Part shown: in pieces, positions 1 through 6,076 of the stretch | How positions within the stretch are numbered: the stretch's first letter is position 1 | How the letters are laid out: every line of letters starts with the position of its first letter | Source of the DNA: an uncultured Lysobacteraceae bacterium | Lineage (GTDB): Bacteria > Pseudomonadota > Gammaproteobacteria > Xanthomonadales > Rhodanobacteraceae | Direction: 5' to 3' | NCBI GenBank assembly: GCA_946482585.1 | Contig: CAMLSI010000160.1 | Location: 1-10,423 of the forward strand | Length of the DNA: 10,423 nt | Position numbers and translations under genes: made by a program | The notes under the pieces: model-generated | Database searches by the model: none | What the model was told of the DNA's origin: nothing | The model's input: the letters and a program-made list of their open reading frames with translations, nothing else

Positions 1-406
1 GGCCGTGGAAGTCGTCGCCGACGGTGACGGCGCATTCGCAGGACCGGCCGTCGTCCGCCACGCTGTAGCGCGCAACGCCGATCTCGCGTCGCTCGCCGTC
101 GATCGTGGCGATTGCGACGAACGCGACATCGTGCACATAGTCGATATCGGTCAGGCTCCGGACCAGCTCCGGACTCGCACAGCTGATCTGCCCGAGAAAG
201 CGAAAGCGACGCGATTGCGCCGACAGCGAATCGATGAAGCGACGTTCGAGCTCGGCGTCTTCCTTGCGCAGGGGCCGGATCGTCACCGGCGTCCCGTTGC
301 GAAGCGTGTGCTCCCAGCGCGGCATTTCGGCACTCAGGGGAGTCGTCGCGAGTTCATGGCCCCGGTCGGTTCCGGGGGCGCCGGCGTTGGAGCGGATCGT
401 GTTCAT
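1..406 (-). CDS. GNAT family N-acetyltransferase, 3' part cut by window edge
   Basis: The visible product is the first 135 residues, starting MNTIRSNAGAPGTDRG at the ATG at 404-406. A GGAG ribosome site (412-415) sits 5 nt upstream. After about 35 poorly conserved residues comes the fold start GTPVTIRPLRKEDAELERRF, then a helix and the strands AFVAIATIDG and EIGVARYSV. The visible end is CAVTVGDDFHG, the strand that in GNAT enzymes runs directly into the acetyl-CoA pyrophosphate loop (R/Q-x-x-G-x-G/A). That loop lies outside the window, so catalytic competence cannot be judged. The pattern resembles the acetyltransferase domain of Pat/PatZ-type protein lysine acetyltransferases and the stand-alone GNATs often found next to universal stress proteins. 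The substrate is unknown; a protein lysine is a guess. The gene lies 154 bp downstream of the universal stress protein gene and has its own FNR-type dyad, so it probably has its own promoter. Confidence 0.85.
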   Translation of the reverse strand, partial: MNTIRSNAGAPGTDRGHELATTPLSAEMPRWEHTLRNGTPVTIRPLRKEDAELERRFIDSLSAQSRRFRFLGQISCASPELVRSLTDIDYVHDVAFVAIATIDGERREIGVARYSVADDGRSCECAVTVGDDFHG

Positions 407-462
407 GCGCACTCCGGTGCGGTTTGGAGATATCAGGATGCCGTCGTACGCGGCTCCCGGTA

Positions 463-476
463 TTGATCCGCATCAA
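463..476 (-). promoter_or_regulatory. FNR/ANR/DNR-type binding site upstream of the GNAT gene
   Basis: The sequence TTGATCCGCATCAA is a perfect match to the TTGAT-N4-ATCAA consensus of FNR-family regulators (FNR, ANR, DNR). Its centre, 469.5, is 63.5 bp upstream of the GNAT start codon. If the site acts at the usual class II position (-41.5), transcription would start near 428 and leave a leader of about 22 nt. The hexamer at the expected -10 position (435-440, CATCCT) is only a fair match, as is common in activator-dependent promoters. The site lies 84 bp beyond the universal stress protein stop codon, so it can serve only the GNAT gene on this strand. Confidence 0.7.
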
Positions 477-560
477 CCGTTCCCGCCTTCCCGTTACCTC
501 GCAGTCGCAGATGGCCGTCGGCCGACCCGTGGATCGCCCCCGGCCCGCGAAATTCCGCGG

Positions 561-1379
561 TCAGTGGCGAAGGAACAACGGCATGCGCACGTTGCGCAGT
601 GCGTATTGCGTCGCTCCACCGAACAGCCACTCGGCGTAGCGTCCTTTGCCGTAGGCGCCCATGACGAGCAAGTCGGCATCGGTGTCGGCCGCCGCTGCGA
701 ACAGCGCTTCGGGGCCGTTGATCGACACCGTTGCGGGCACGCAATCGATTCCCTGCCAGGCCAGGTAGGCATCGAGGGATTGCGCCGGCGGCCATGACGG
801 GTCGTCGATCGGGCGCGTGGAGGCACTGCGAAGGAGCACCACGCGCGAGGCGCGGCGCAGCAGCGGCAATGCGGCGCGCAGCGCGCGCAGGGCCTCGCGC
901 GATCCATTCCATGCGATCGCGATCGTCGCCGGCGGCGGCGTGTCGTGCGGGAGGTCCGCGGGCAGGAGCAGGAACGGCAGCGGAACGGTCAGCAGCAGGC
1001 GCCCGAGCGCACGGATCGCCATCTCGTCAGCATCGGGCGGACGCTCGACGATGGCGAGGTCGTGCCAGTCGACGGCGGCGCGCAACATTGCTTCGAGCGT
1101 CTGTGTGGTCGCGTACCAGCGGGCGCGCGGGACCTGCCGCCCGTGCGCCCACCGCGAGAACGCGACGCTGGCGTCGCGGCAGGATTCCTCGCTTTCGCAG
1201 AGGATCTCGACGAGCTCGGCATGCAGCGGTGCCGGGGCCGCGGACGCGGCGTCGAGCGGCGGCGCGGGAATGCACACACCGGTCAGCGAGGCGTCGAGCC
1301 ATGCGGCGAGACCGGCGGCATAGCACACGCCGGCGGACCATCGGCGACAGTCGTGCATCGGGGTGATGATGTCGAGCAT
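561..1379 (-). CDS. Universal stress protein, tandem UspA-domain type
   Basis: The product has 272 residues, about twice a single UspA domain. The N-terminal half (about 1-145, from MLDIITPMHDCRRW) is degenerate. The C-terminal half starts at ATIAIAWNGSREALRAL (151-167) and carries the nucleotide-loop pattern G-x2-G-x9-G at G241, G244 and G254 within GAYGKGRYAEWLFGG. The usual Ser/Thr after the last Gly is G255, and the protein ends VRMPLFLRH like other Usps. Known roles are stress survival, ATP or AMP binding and, in Pseudomonas, anaerobic survival under ANR control. I chose the ATG at 1377-1379 because an AAGGGAG ribosome site (1385-1391) sits 5 nt upstream. A longer reading from 1469 would run into the lipoprotein gene and lacks such a site. 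The gap to the lipoprotein stop codon is 64 bp, so it may be the last gene of the lipid-transport operon or have its own weak promoter. Confidence 0.9.
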   Translation of the reverse strand: MLDIITPMHDCRRWSAGVCYAAGLAAWLDASLTGVCIPAPPLDAASAAPAPLHAELVEILCESEESCRDASVAFSRWAHGRQVPRARWYATTQTLEAMLRAAVDWHDLAIVERPPDADEMAIRALGRLLLTVPLPFLLLPADLPHDTPPPATIAIAWNGSREALRALRAALPLLRRASRVVLLRSASTRPIDDPSWPPAQSLDAYLAWQGIDCVPATVSINGPEALFAAAADTDADLLVMGAYGKGRYAEWLFGGATQYALRNVRMPLFLRH

Positions 1380-1443
1380 GGGCGCTCCCTTGGCCGGCGG
1401 TCCAGCCATCTGTACGGAATGGGCGACGGTCGACGGATCCGGG

Positions 1444-2079
1444 TCAGCGCGCTCGAGCCCAGGCTTCATTGCCGGCTTTCACGGTCCAGTCAGAGGCATC
1501 CCGGACGAAGCGGTTGATCGCGCGCGTGAAAGCGTCGACGACGCAGGGCACGGGGCTGGCGGCGGCTGGTTCGTCGATGGCGAACAGGCGCGCGGCGACG
1601 ACCTTGCCATCGGCGACACGGATCAGTCGCACGTGGACCCGTAGAGCCGTCGTCGGCGCGATGGCGCCGCGGTATTCCGCCTGGAGCCTCAGCAGATCCG
1701 ATTCCAGCACGAAGTCGGCGCGCTGCACGCTCGCGTTGCTCGCGGCGCCCGCGATGCCGGCATCGCCGAGTCCCTGGATCAGCAGCGCCTGCAACAGGAT
1801 CGCCGGCGGATCCTGCCATCGGGCGTCGCGATAGACCTCCACGCAGCCCGGCTCCGGCGAGACCAGGATGTGCGTCCCGAGCAGCGACGCGGGCGTCTGC
1901 GGTTCGGCGACGGCGATCTGCCATGCCGGCTCGCGGCCCTCGGATACGACTTCCGCCGTCGGGGCCGACAGGGTCGGTGCGTACGACGTCACGCCCTCGC
2001 GCGGACCGCCCAGCAACGTGCATCCCGTCGAGACTAGAGCGGTGACGGTGACGAATGCATATTTCCACAGTGTGTTCAT
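1444..2079 (-). CDS. ABC-type transport auxiliary lipoprotein (PqiC/ABC_trans_aux-like)
   Basis: This is a 211-residue lipoprotein. The signal peptide MNTLWKYAFVTVTALVSTGC ends in a lipobox with acylated Cys20. Residue +2 is Thr, not Asp, which predicts transfer to the outer membrane by Lol. The mature part has the family pattern with VYRDARWQDPPAILLQALL (82-100), then ADFVLESDLLRLQAEY (121-136) and a strand-rich stretch ALRVHVRLIRVADGKVVAARLF (145-166). Cys79 and Cys179 could form a periplasmic disulfide. Family members act as the outer-membrane partner of MCE transport systems. The start is fixed by the ATGA overlap with the upstream MCE gene and by an AAGGAG (2091-2096) 11 nt before it, inside the end of that gene. 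A 286-residue reading from 2304 only adds a low-complexity Arg-rich shadow. Function is inferred from family and operon. Confidence 0.85.
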   Translation of the reverse strand: MNTLWKYAFVTVTALVSTGCTLLGGPREGVTSYAPTLSAPTAEVVSEGREPAWQIAVAEPQTPASLLGTHILVSPEPGCVEVYRDARWQDPPAILLQALLIQGLGDAGIAGAASNASVQRADFVLESDLLRLQAEYRGAIAPTTALRVHVRLIRVADGKVVAARLFAIDEPAAASPVPCVVDAFTRAINRFVRDASDWTVKAGNEAWARAR

Positions 2080-3023
2080 TGCGGCACGAACTCCTTGGGT
2101 TGCTCGCGGCCGAGCAGGAAGCCGGCGGGATCGTCCTGAAGACGACCCGACGCGGCGCGCAGCGTACGCAGGGTCGCGCGCAGTTCGACCAATGCCGGCC
2201 CGAGCTGCGCGAGGCCGTCGGTGGTGAAGCGGGTGAGGGGTTCCTGGTTGCGTTCGATCAGGGCCGCGGCAGCGTCCGTCGTGCGCTGCGCGGCATCGAG
2301 CCACGCGCGCGCGTCGTCGAGCAGCGGCTGCACGCGTTCGCCGACGACGGCGTCGGCCGACGCCGACAGCCGGTCGACGCGCTGCAGGGTCCGCTGCAAT
2401 TGTTTGCCCGCAGCGCCGAATTCCGTGATCAGGTGGCGCAGGTCGTCGCGCTGCGCGGCGAGCGACCGCGTGACCTCGTCGATGTTGCGGAGCGCGCCGG
2501 CGACGTGGTCGAGGTTGTCGTCGGACAGTAGCCGGCCGACGCGCAGGAGCGCGTCGTTCGCGCTCAACGCAACGTCCTGGCCCGAGGCGAGCAGCGACTG
2601 CAGCGCCGAGACATCGGCCACGATGCGGGCAACGGCGTCGCCCGGCGCGGGCTTCAGTGGCGCGGATCCGGGCGTGCCGCCTGAAAGCTGGATGACCGTC
2701 ACACCGGTGAGCCCCACGAGGTTCAGGCGCGCATGCGTGTCGACTTTCACCGGCGTGTCGCCATTGAGCCGCACATGGGCGATCACGCGGCGCGGATCAT
2801 CGGGTGCCAGCGAGAGCTTGCGCACTTCGCCGACCTGGATGCCGTTGTATTGCACGGCGCCGCCGACAGTGAGCCCCGTGACCGCTTCCTCGAACACGAT
2901 GTCGTAGAAGACCCATTCGCGTTCGAGCGAGAGCTTGCCGAGCCACAGCACGAAGCCGAAGGCGGCCAGGAACACGCCGAGGGCGAACGCGCCGATCAGC
3001 ACATGACTAGCGCGGGTTTCCAT
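2076..3023 (-). CDS. MlaD-type MCE family substrate-binding protein
   Basis: The product has 315 residues. A single N-terminal membrane anchor (about 9-28, IGAFALGVFLAAFGFVLWLG) leads into one MCE domain (about 38-117). Family marks include VTGLTVGGAVQYNGIQVGEV (48-67) and ARLNLVGLTGVTVIQLSGG (98-116). A long helical periplasmic tail (about 135-300) follows, and the end DDPAGFLLGREQPKEF is typical of the non-E. coli MlaD group. Known MlaD proteins form hexameric rings on the periplasmic face of the MlaFE transporter and pass phospholipids; the long helices here suggest a tube or needle across the periplasm, as in PqiB. The ATG at 3021-3023 has AGGAG (3030-3034) 6 nt upstream. The gene start lies 17 nt inside the end of the ATPase gene, and its TGA overlaps the lipoprotein ATG. 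Substrate specificity is not visible. Confidence 0.92.
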   Translation of the reverse strand: METRASHVLIGAFALGVFLAAFGFVLWLGKLSLEREWVFYDIVFEEAVTGLTVGGAVQYNGIQVGEVRKLSLAPDDPRRVIAHVRLNGDTPVKVDTHARLNLVGLTGVTVIQLSGGTPGSAPLKPAPGDAVARIVADVSALQSLLASGQDVALSANDALLRVGRLLSDDNLDHVAGALRNIDEVTRSLAAQRDDLRHLITEFGAAGKQLQRTLQRVDRLSASADAVVGERVQPLLDDARAWLDAAQRTTDAAAALIERNQEPLTRFTTDGLAQLGPALVELRATLRTLRAASGRLQDDPAGFLLGREQPKEFVPQ

Positions 3024-3822
3024 GCGGTTCTCCTGCAGCGGACTCCGTCGGGCCGAACCGGTGAGCGCGCGCGCCGCGCGCGCGGGGCCCCTGGAAACAG
3101 GCGCGGATCCACGGCGCGGGATGGCGCTCGACCGCCTCGACGCGATCGGCGATGACGACATGGCGGTCCGAGAGCACGGCCACGCGGTCGCAGATCGAAT
3201 AGAGGCTGTCGAGGTCGTGCGTGACCAGGAACACCGTCAGGTTGAGCGCATTGCGCAATGTGGAAATGAGCTCATCGAACGCGGCGGCGCCGACGGGATC
3301 GAGTCCGGACGTCGGTTCGTCGAGGAACAGAATCTCCGGGTCGAGCGCCAATGCCCGGGCGAGTCCCGCGCGCTTGCGCATGCCGCCGGACAACTGCGCC
3401 GGAAACTTCGCCGCCGCATCCGGCGGCAGACCGGTCAGCGCGATCTTCAACAAGGCGATGTCTTTCACCAGATCGCGCGGCAGGCGATAGAACTCGACGA
3501 GCGGCACCTCGACGTTCTCCAGCACCGTGAGCGAGGAAAACAGGGCCCCGTCCTGGAACATCAGGCCGAAACGCCGGTCGATCACACGGCGTTCGTCCGC
3601 GCGCAGGTGCGTCGTGTCCTGTCCCAGGAAGCGGATGCTGCCGCCGTCCGGGTCCTTGAGGCCCACGATCGAGCGCAGCAGCACTGATTTGCCGGCGCCG
3701 GAGCCGCCGATCACGCCGAGGATTTCGCCGCGACGCAGATCGAGATCCAGCGCGTCATGCACGACCTGGGCGCCGAACACGTTGCGCAGGCCGCGTACTT
3801 CGATCAGTGCGTCCGCGCTCAT
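3007..3822 (-). CDS. MlaF-type ABC transporter ATP-binding protein
   Basis: The 271-residue ATPase has all nucleotide-binding elements: Walker A GGSGAGKS (39-46), Q-loop Gln90 in GLMFQDGALF, signature LSGGM (144-148), Walker B ILFLDE (164-169), D-loop SGLDP (172-176) and switch His202 in VTHDLDS. FQDGALFSSLTVLENV is characteristic of the MlaF/Ttg2A branch that powers MCE lipid transport. It should sit on the cytoplasmic face of the STAS-permease fusion encoded just upstream. Its ATG overlaps that gene's stop codon (ATGA), with a GAAGGT stretch directly before it, so initiation probably depends on translational coupling. The last 25 or so residues (from about 247, Arg/Gly/Pro-rich) lie beyond the usual ATPase core, and the final part overlaps the MCE gene. 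This tail is likely unstructured. Direction of lipid movement cannot be read from sequence. Confidence 0.95.
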   Translation of the reverse strand: MSADALIEVRGLRNVFGAQVVHDALDLDLRRGEILGVIGGSGAGKSVLLRSIVGLKDPDGGSIRFLGQDTTHLRADERRVIDRRFGLMFQDGALFSSLTVLENVEVPLVEFYRLPRDLVKDIALLKIALTGLPPDAAAKFPAQLSGGMRKRAGLARALALDPEILFLDEPTSGLDPVGAAAFDELISTLRNALNLTVFLVTHDLDSLYSICDRVAVLSDRHVVIADRVEAVERHPAPWIRACFQGPRARGARAHRFGPTESAAGEPHGNPR

Positions 3823-4952
3823 ACCTTCAATTCCATGAAGAACATGGCGAACAGGGCGTCGAAGACGATGACCAGGAAGATCGACTGAACTACCGAGGCG
3901 GTCGTATGCCGGCCCACCGATTCGGCGCTGCCCTCGACTTTGAAACCTTCGAGGCAGCCGACGGCGGTTATCAGGAACGCGAAGACGGGCGCCTTCACCA
4001 TGCCGACCCAGAAGTGGCGCAGCTCGGTCATTTCGTGCAGGCGGCCGACGAACATGGCCGGCGTGATGTCCAGCGACATCACCCCTACGATGCCGCCGCC
4101 GACGAGCCCCGCGAGCATGGCGAGAAACGTGAGCGTCGGCAGCATGACGACCAGCGCGATCAGGCGCGGAACCACCAGCAGCTCGATCGCATCGAGCCCG
4201 AGCGCCTGGATCGCGTCGAGCTCTTCGCGGCTCTTCATGGAGCCGATCTGCGCCGTGAACGCGCTGCCGGAACGCCCGGCGAGCAGGATCGCGGTCAACA
4301 ACACCCCGAACTCGCGCAGGAACGAATACGACACGAGTTCGACGGTGAAGATCTCGGCGCCGAAGTCGCGCAGGACGGTCGCCCCGAGGAAGGCGATGAC
4401 GGCGCCCACGAGAAACGACAGCAGCATGACGATGGGCACGGCGTCGAGGCCGGTCTGTTCCATGTGGAATACCGTCGCCGTCAGGCGCAGGCGGCGGCGC
4501 AGCAGCACTACGTTGCCCACCGTCACGAGCGTCAGGCCGACGAACCCGAGCAGTTCCCGCGCCTGACGCCAGGTGTAGACGAGGGCGCCTCCGATGCGTT
4601 CGAGCAGATGCGTCAGGCTGGCATGAATGACCGCGGGGGGAACCTCCTGGGCGCGGCGCGCGTGGACCAGACGCAGCAGTGCGACGTCCGCCGCGTTCAT
4701 TCCGTGCAGATCGCCGGGGTCGAGGACTGAAGCCCGGCTGCCGAGCGCGCGTAGCAGGAGCAGGGCACCCGTGGTGTCGAACGCGGTCAGTCCTCGTGCG
4801 TCGACGCGGCAGCGGTCGGCCGGCCCGGCCGTCGCAGCGCGGGTGACGGCCGTGGCCAGGTCAAGCGCATTGGCCAGCGTCCAGTCACCGGTGATTTCGA
4901 GAGTTGCGCCGTCCTTCGACGGTATCCAACCCAGTGTCGCCGCCTGTGCCAT
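3819..4952 (-). CDS. MlaE-type permease with fused N-terminal STAS (MlaB-like) domain
   Basis: The product has 377 residues against about 260 for E. coli MlaE. Residues 1-100 form a STAS domain: LEITGDWTLANALDL (18-32), then the switch loop TAFDTTGALLLLRALG (56-71) with D59-T60-T61-G62. In E. coli this role is played by the separate protein MlaB, which binds the ATPase and stabilises the complex. Residues about 120-377 are the permease, with the family signature FLREFGVLLTAILLAGRSGS (211-230) followed by AFTAQIGSMKSREELDAI, and membrane segments near 170-195, 215-230, 255-292, 318-335 and 355-374. It is the first gene of the operon and overlaps the ATPase gene by 4 nt. No good ribosome site precedes the ATG at 4950-4952, and there is no in-frame ATG further upstream. 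An FNR-like dyad lies 63.5 bp upstream. Confidence 0.93.
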   Translation of the reverse strand: MAQAATLGWIPSKDGATLEITGDWTLANALDLATAVTRAATAGPADRCRVDARGLTAFDTTGALLLLRALGSRASVLDPGDLHGMNAADVALLRLVHARRAQEVPPAVIHASLTHLLERIGGALVYTWRQARELLGFVGLTLVTVGNVVLLRRRLRLTATVFHMEQTGLDAVPIVMLLSFLVGAVIAFLGATVLRDFGAEIFTVELVSYSFLREFGVLLTAILLAGRSGSAFTAQIGSMKSREELDAIQALGLDAIELLVVPRLIALVVMLPTLTFLAMLAGLVGGGIVGVMSLDITPAMFVGRLHEMTELRHFWVGMVKAPVFAFLITAVGCLEGFKVEGSAESVGRHTTASVVQSIFLVIVFDALFAMFFMELKV

Positions 4953-5008
4953 GAAGCGAGTTCCGTGCGTGCTGCAGCGAAGCCTCGGACCGTTTGCCTG
5001 CGGACGTA

Positions 5009-5022
5009 GTGATCCAGGTCAA
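5009..5022 (-). promoter_or_regulatory. Degenerate FNR/CRP-family dyad upstream of the MlaE operon
   Basis: On the minus strand the site reads TTGACCTGGATCAC, matching 8 of 10 fixed positions of TTGAT-N4-ATCAA. Its centre, 5015.5, is 63.5 bp upstream of the permease start codon, the same offset as the perfect site before the GNAT gene. The core TGA-N6-TCA is intact. Because the right arm is ATCAC, a CRP/Clp-type protein (TGTGA-N6-TCACA) could also be the binder. The expected -10 position (about 4981-4986) has no good hexamer. The site sits in the divergent region and could also affect the DUF3788 gene. Confidence 0.4.
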
Positions 5023-5113
5023 TTGCGGGCGACTTCATGCCCGTGGAGTCGCTGGCAGCGTGCGACGCCGCGTCTGCACGCTGCGGAAGTCGACCGCGCT
5101 GCGATGCCTGCGA

Positions 5114-5143
5114 TTGCGGCTTCCGGCCGGCCGTCGGCATACT
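5114..5143 (+). promoter_or_regulatory. Putative sigma70 promoter for the DUF3788 gene
   Basis: TTGCGG (5114-5119) and CATACT (5138-5143) are separated by 18 bp. The -10 element matches 4 of 6 consensus positions. Transcription would start near 5150, downstream of the ATG at 5104 and upstream of the GTG at 5167 and CTG at 5182. If real, it rules out the longer reading of the protein. In such GC-rich DNA a match of this quality can arise by chance. Confidence 0.25.
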
Positions 5144-5166
5144 CCGCTCGACGCTGCGGCTCTGCC

Positions 5167-5634
5167 GTGACGGAGGCGACCCTGACACACCGGCCCCTGT
5201 TCGACCCTTCGCGGCCGCCGCCGCGTGCCGCCGTCGATAGTTGCCTCGGCGCGGCAGCGCCCCTCTGGAACTCGATCATCGGTCGAGCCGTCACGCGCGC
5301 GCCGCGGCTGGCAGAGGCGTGGCACTTCGCCGGCCCCAAGATCGGATGGTCTCTTCGGCTCGTCGATGATGATCAGATCGTCGTCTACCTCACGCCGGGC
5401 GAGGGTATGTTCCGGGTCGGCCTCGTTCTCGGAGGCAAGGCTGTCGCAGCGGCCCGGGAGGCCGGGCTCTCAGCGGAGGCGACGGCGATCCTCGACGCCG
5501 CGCCGCGGCATGCCGAGGGCTATGGCGTACGGTTTCCCGTCGCCTCGAGCAAGGACATGGCGCCGTTCGAGGAGCTGCTCTCCATCAAGCTGGCCGTTCC
5601 GCCGAAGCCGCAGCGGCGCAGTCGACGCGCCTGA
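5167..5634 (+). CDS. DUF3788 family protein
   Basis: This small cytoplasmic protein, 155 residues from the GTG at 5167, has the DUF3788 pattern. APLWNSIIG (31-39) is followed by the core GPKIGWSLRLVDDDQIVVYL (56-75) and TPGEGMFRVGLVLGGKAV (76-93), then AAPRHAEGYGVRFPV (111-125) and a terminal helix FEELLSIKL. The family is widespread and of unknown biochemical function; the fold is related to small ligand-binding or YdhG/DUF1801-like proteins only by loose analogy. The start is uncertain. GTG 5167 has no ribosome site. CTG 5182 has GGAGG (5172-5176) 5 nt before it and would give 150 residues starting THRPLFDPSRP after the initiator, close to where homologs begin as I recall them. ATG 5104 would add 21 non-conserved residues. 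The gene is divergent from the lipid-transport operon. Confidence 0.8.
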   Translation: MTEATLTHRPLFDPSRPPPRAAVDSCLGAAAPLWNSIIGRAVTRAPRLAEAWHFAGPKIGWSLRLVDDDQIVVYLTPGEGMFRVGLVLGGKAVAAAREAGLSAEATAILDAAPRHAEGYGVRFPVASSKDMAPFEELLSIKLAVPPKPQRRSRRA

Positions 5635-5712
5635 GATGCCGTGCAGGGTCTCTGGGATTCTCCGCGTGCGACGGACACCTCTGGACTGCGATGGGCCGAT
5701 GTTTTTCCGTGT

Positions 5713-5727
5713 TTCGTAGCGTACGAA
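5713..5727. repeat. Perfect 6-3-6 inverted repeat, operator-like
   Basis: TTCGTA-GCG-TACGAA is a perfect dyad with a 3-bp spacer. Its size and symmetry fit an operator for a dimeric repressor such as a TetR-family protein; as RNA it would be a short hairpin with a tight loop. It lies about 80 bp after the DUF3788 gene and about 350 bp before the nhaA start codon, far from the putative nhaA promoter. No regulator gene is adjacent. The function is not known. Confidence 0.4.
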
Positions 5728-5971
5728 GCAGACCGATCCCCATCGTCCTTCCGATCACGCCATCCAGGTGCACCGGCGGGTGCCGATCGGTTCAATCGGC
5801 CGGCACGAGAGGCTGGAGCGCCGTCGAGGCTCGCAGCGGCAAGGAGCTGTGTGCTACGGAAACGCGCGCCATGCAGGCATTGCCCGCCCAGTGCCGGGGT
5901 TGACTCCTCCGGGCGACGAGCGGCCCTGGGCGTCGCTGGCGCGGCGCGCATTGCGGCGTGCGAGGTCGGGC

Positions 5972-5999
5972 TTGCCGTGCCGCACGCACACGGTAAGAT
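5972..5999 (+). promoter_or_regulatory. Putative sigma70 promoter of nhaA
   Basis: TTGCCG (5972-5977) and TAAGAT (5994-5999) are 16 bp apart, each matching 4 of 6 consensus positions. The start of transcription would be near 6006, giving a leader of about 70 nt before the GTG start at 6077. It is the best promoter-like pair seen in this spacer. NhaR-type control known from E. coli cannot be judged from this sequence. Confidence 0.35.
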
Positions 6000-6076
6000 C
6001 GCGCCGGGTGTCGGCCGCAGGGAGCGGCCCGCAGGTCAATGCGCTGGTCGGGCCGCCACGCCGGAGCGTCGCGCCT

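Larger units (their letters stand above)
5635..6076. other. 442-bp spacer between DUF3788 gene and nhaA
   Basis: I see no convincing gene here. No intrinsic terminator follows the DUF3788 stop codon. The spacer holds a perfect 6-3-6 inverted repeat (5713-5727), an 8-bp palindrome GGTGCACC (5767-5774), a possible hairpin with arms GTGCCG (5780-5785) and CGGCAC (5801-5806), and a putative nhaA promoter (5972-5999). An open extension of the nhaA frame runs back to 5768, but its residues are Arg/Pro-rich and unlike NhaA. AAGGAG at 5841-5846 is too close (2 nt) to the in-frame GTG at 5849 to be a good start. Confidence 0.6.

Noticed and set aside
545..560. CCGCG-N6-CGCGG hairpin just after the universal stress protein stop codon
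   Set aside because: Only a 5-bp stem and no T-tract on the minus strand; not a supported terminator.
3807..4730. 307-residue plus-strand frame opposite the MlaE gene
   Set aside because: Highly charged, repetitive composition without a domain; the MlaE signature and STAS domain on the minus strand account for the region.
5104..5166. ATG at 5104 as start of the DUF3788 protein
   Set aside because: The extra 21 residues are not family-like, the ribosome site is poorly placed, and the promoter candidate lies downstream of it.
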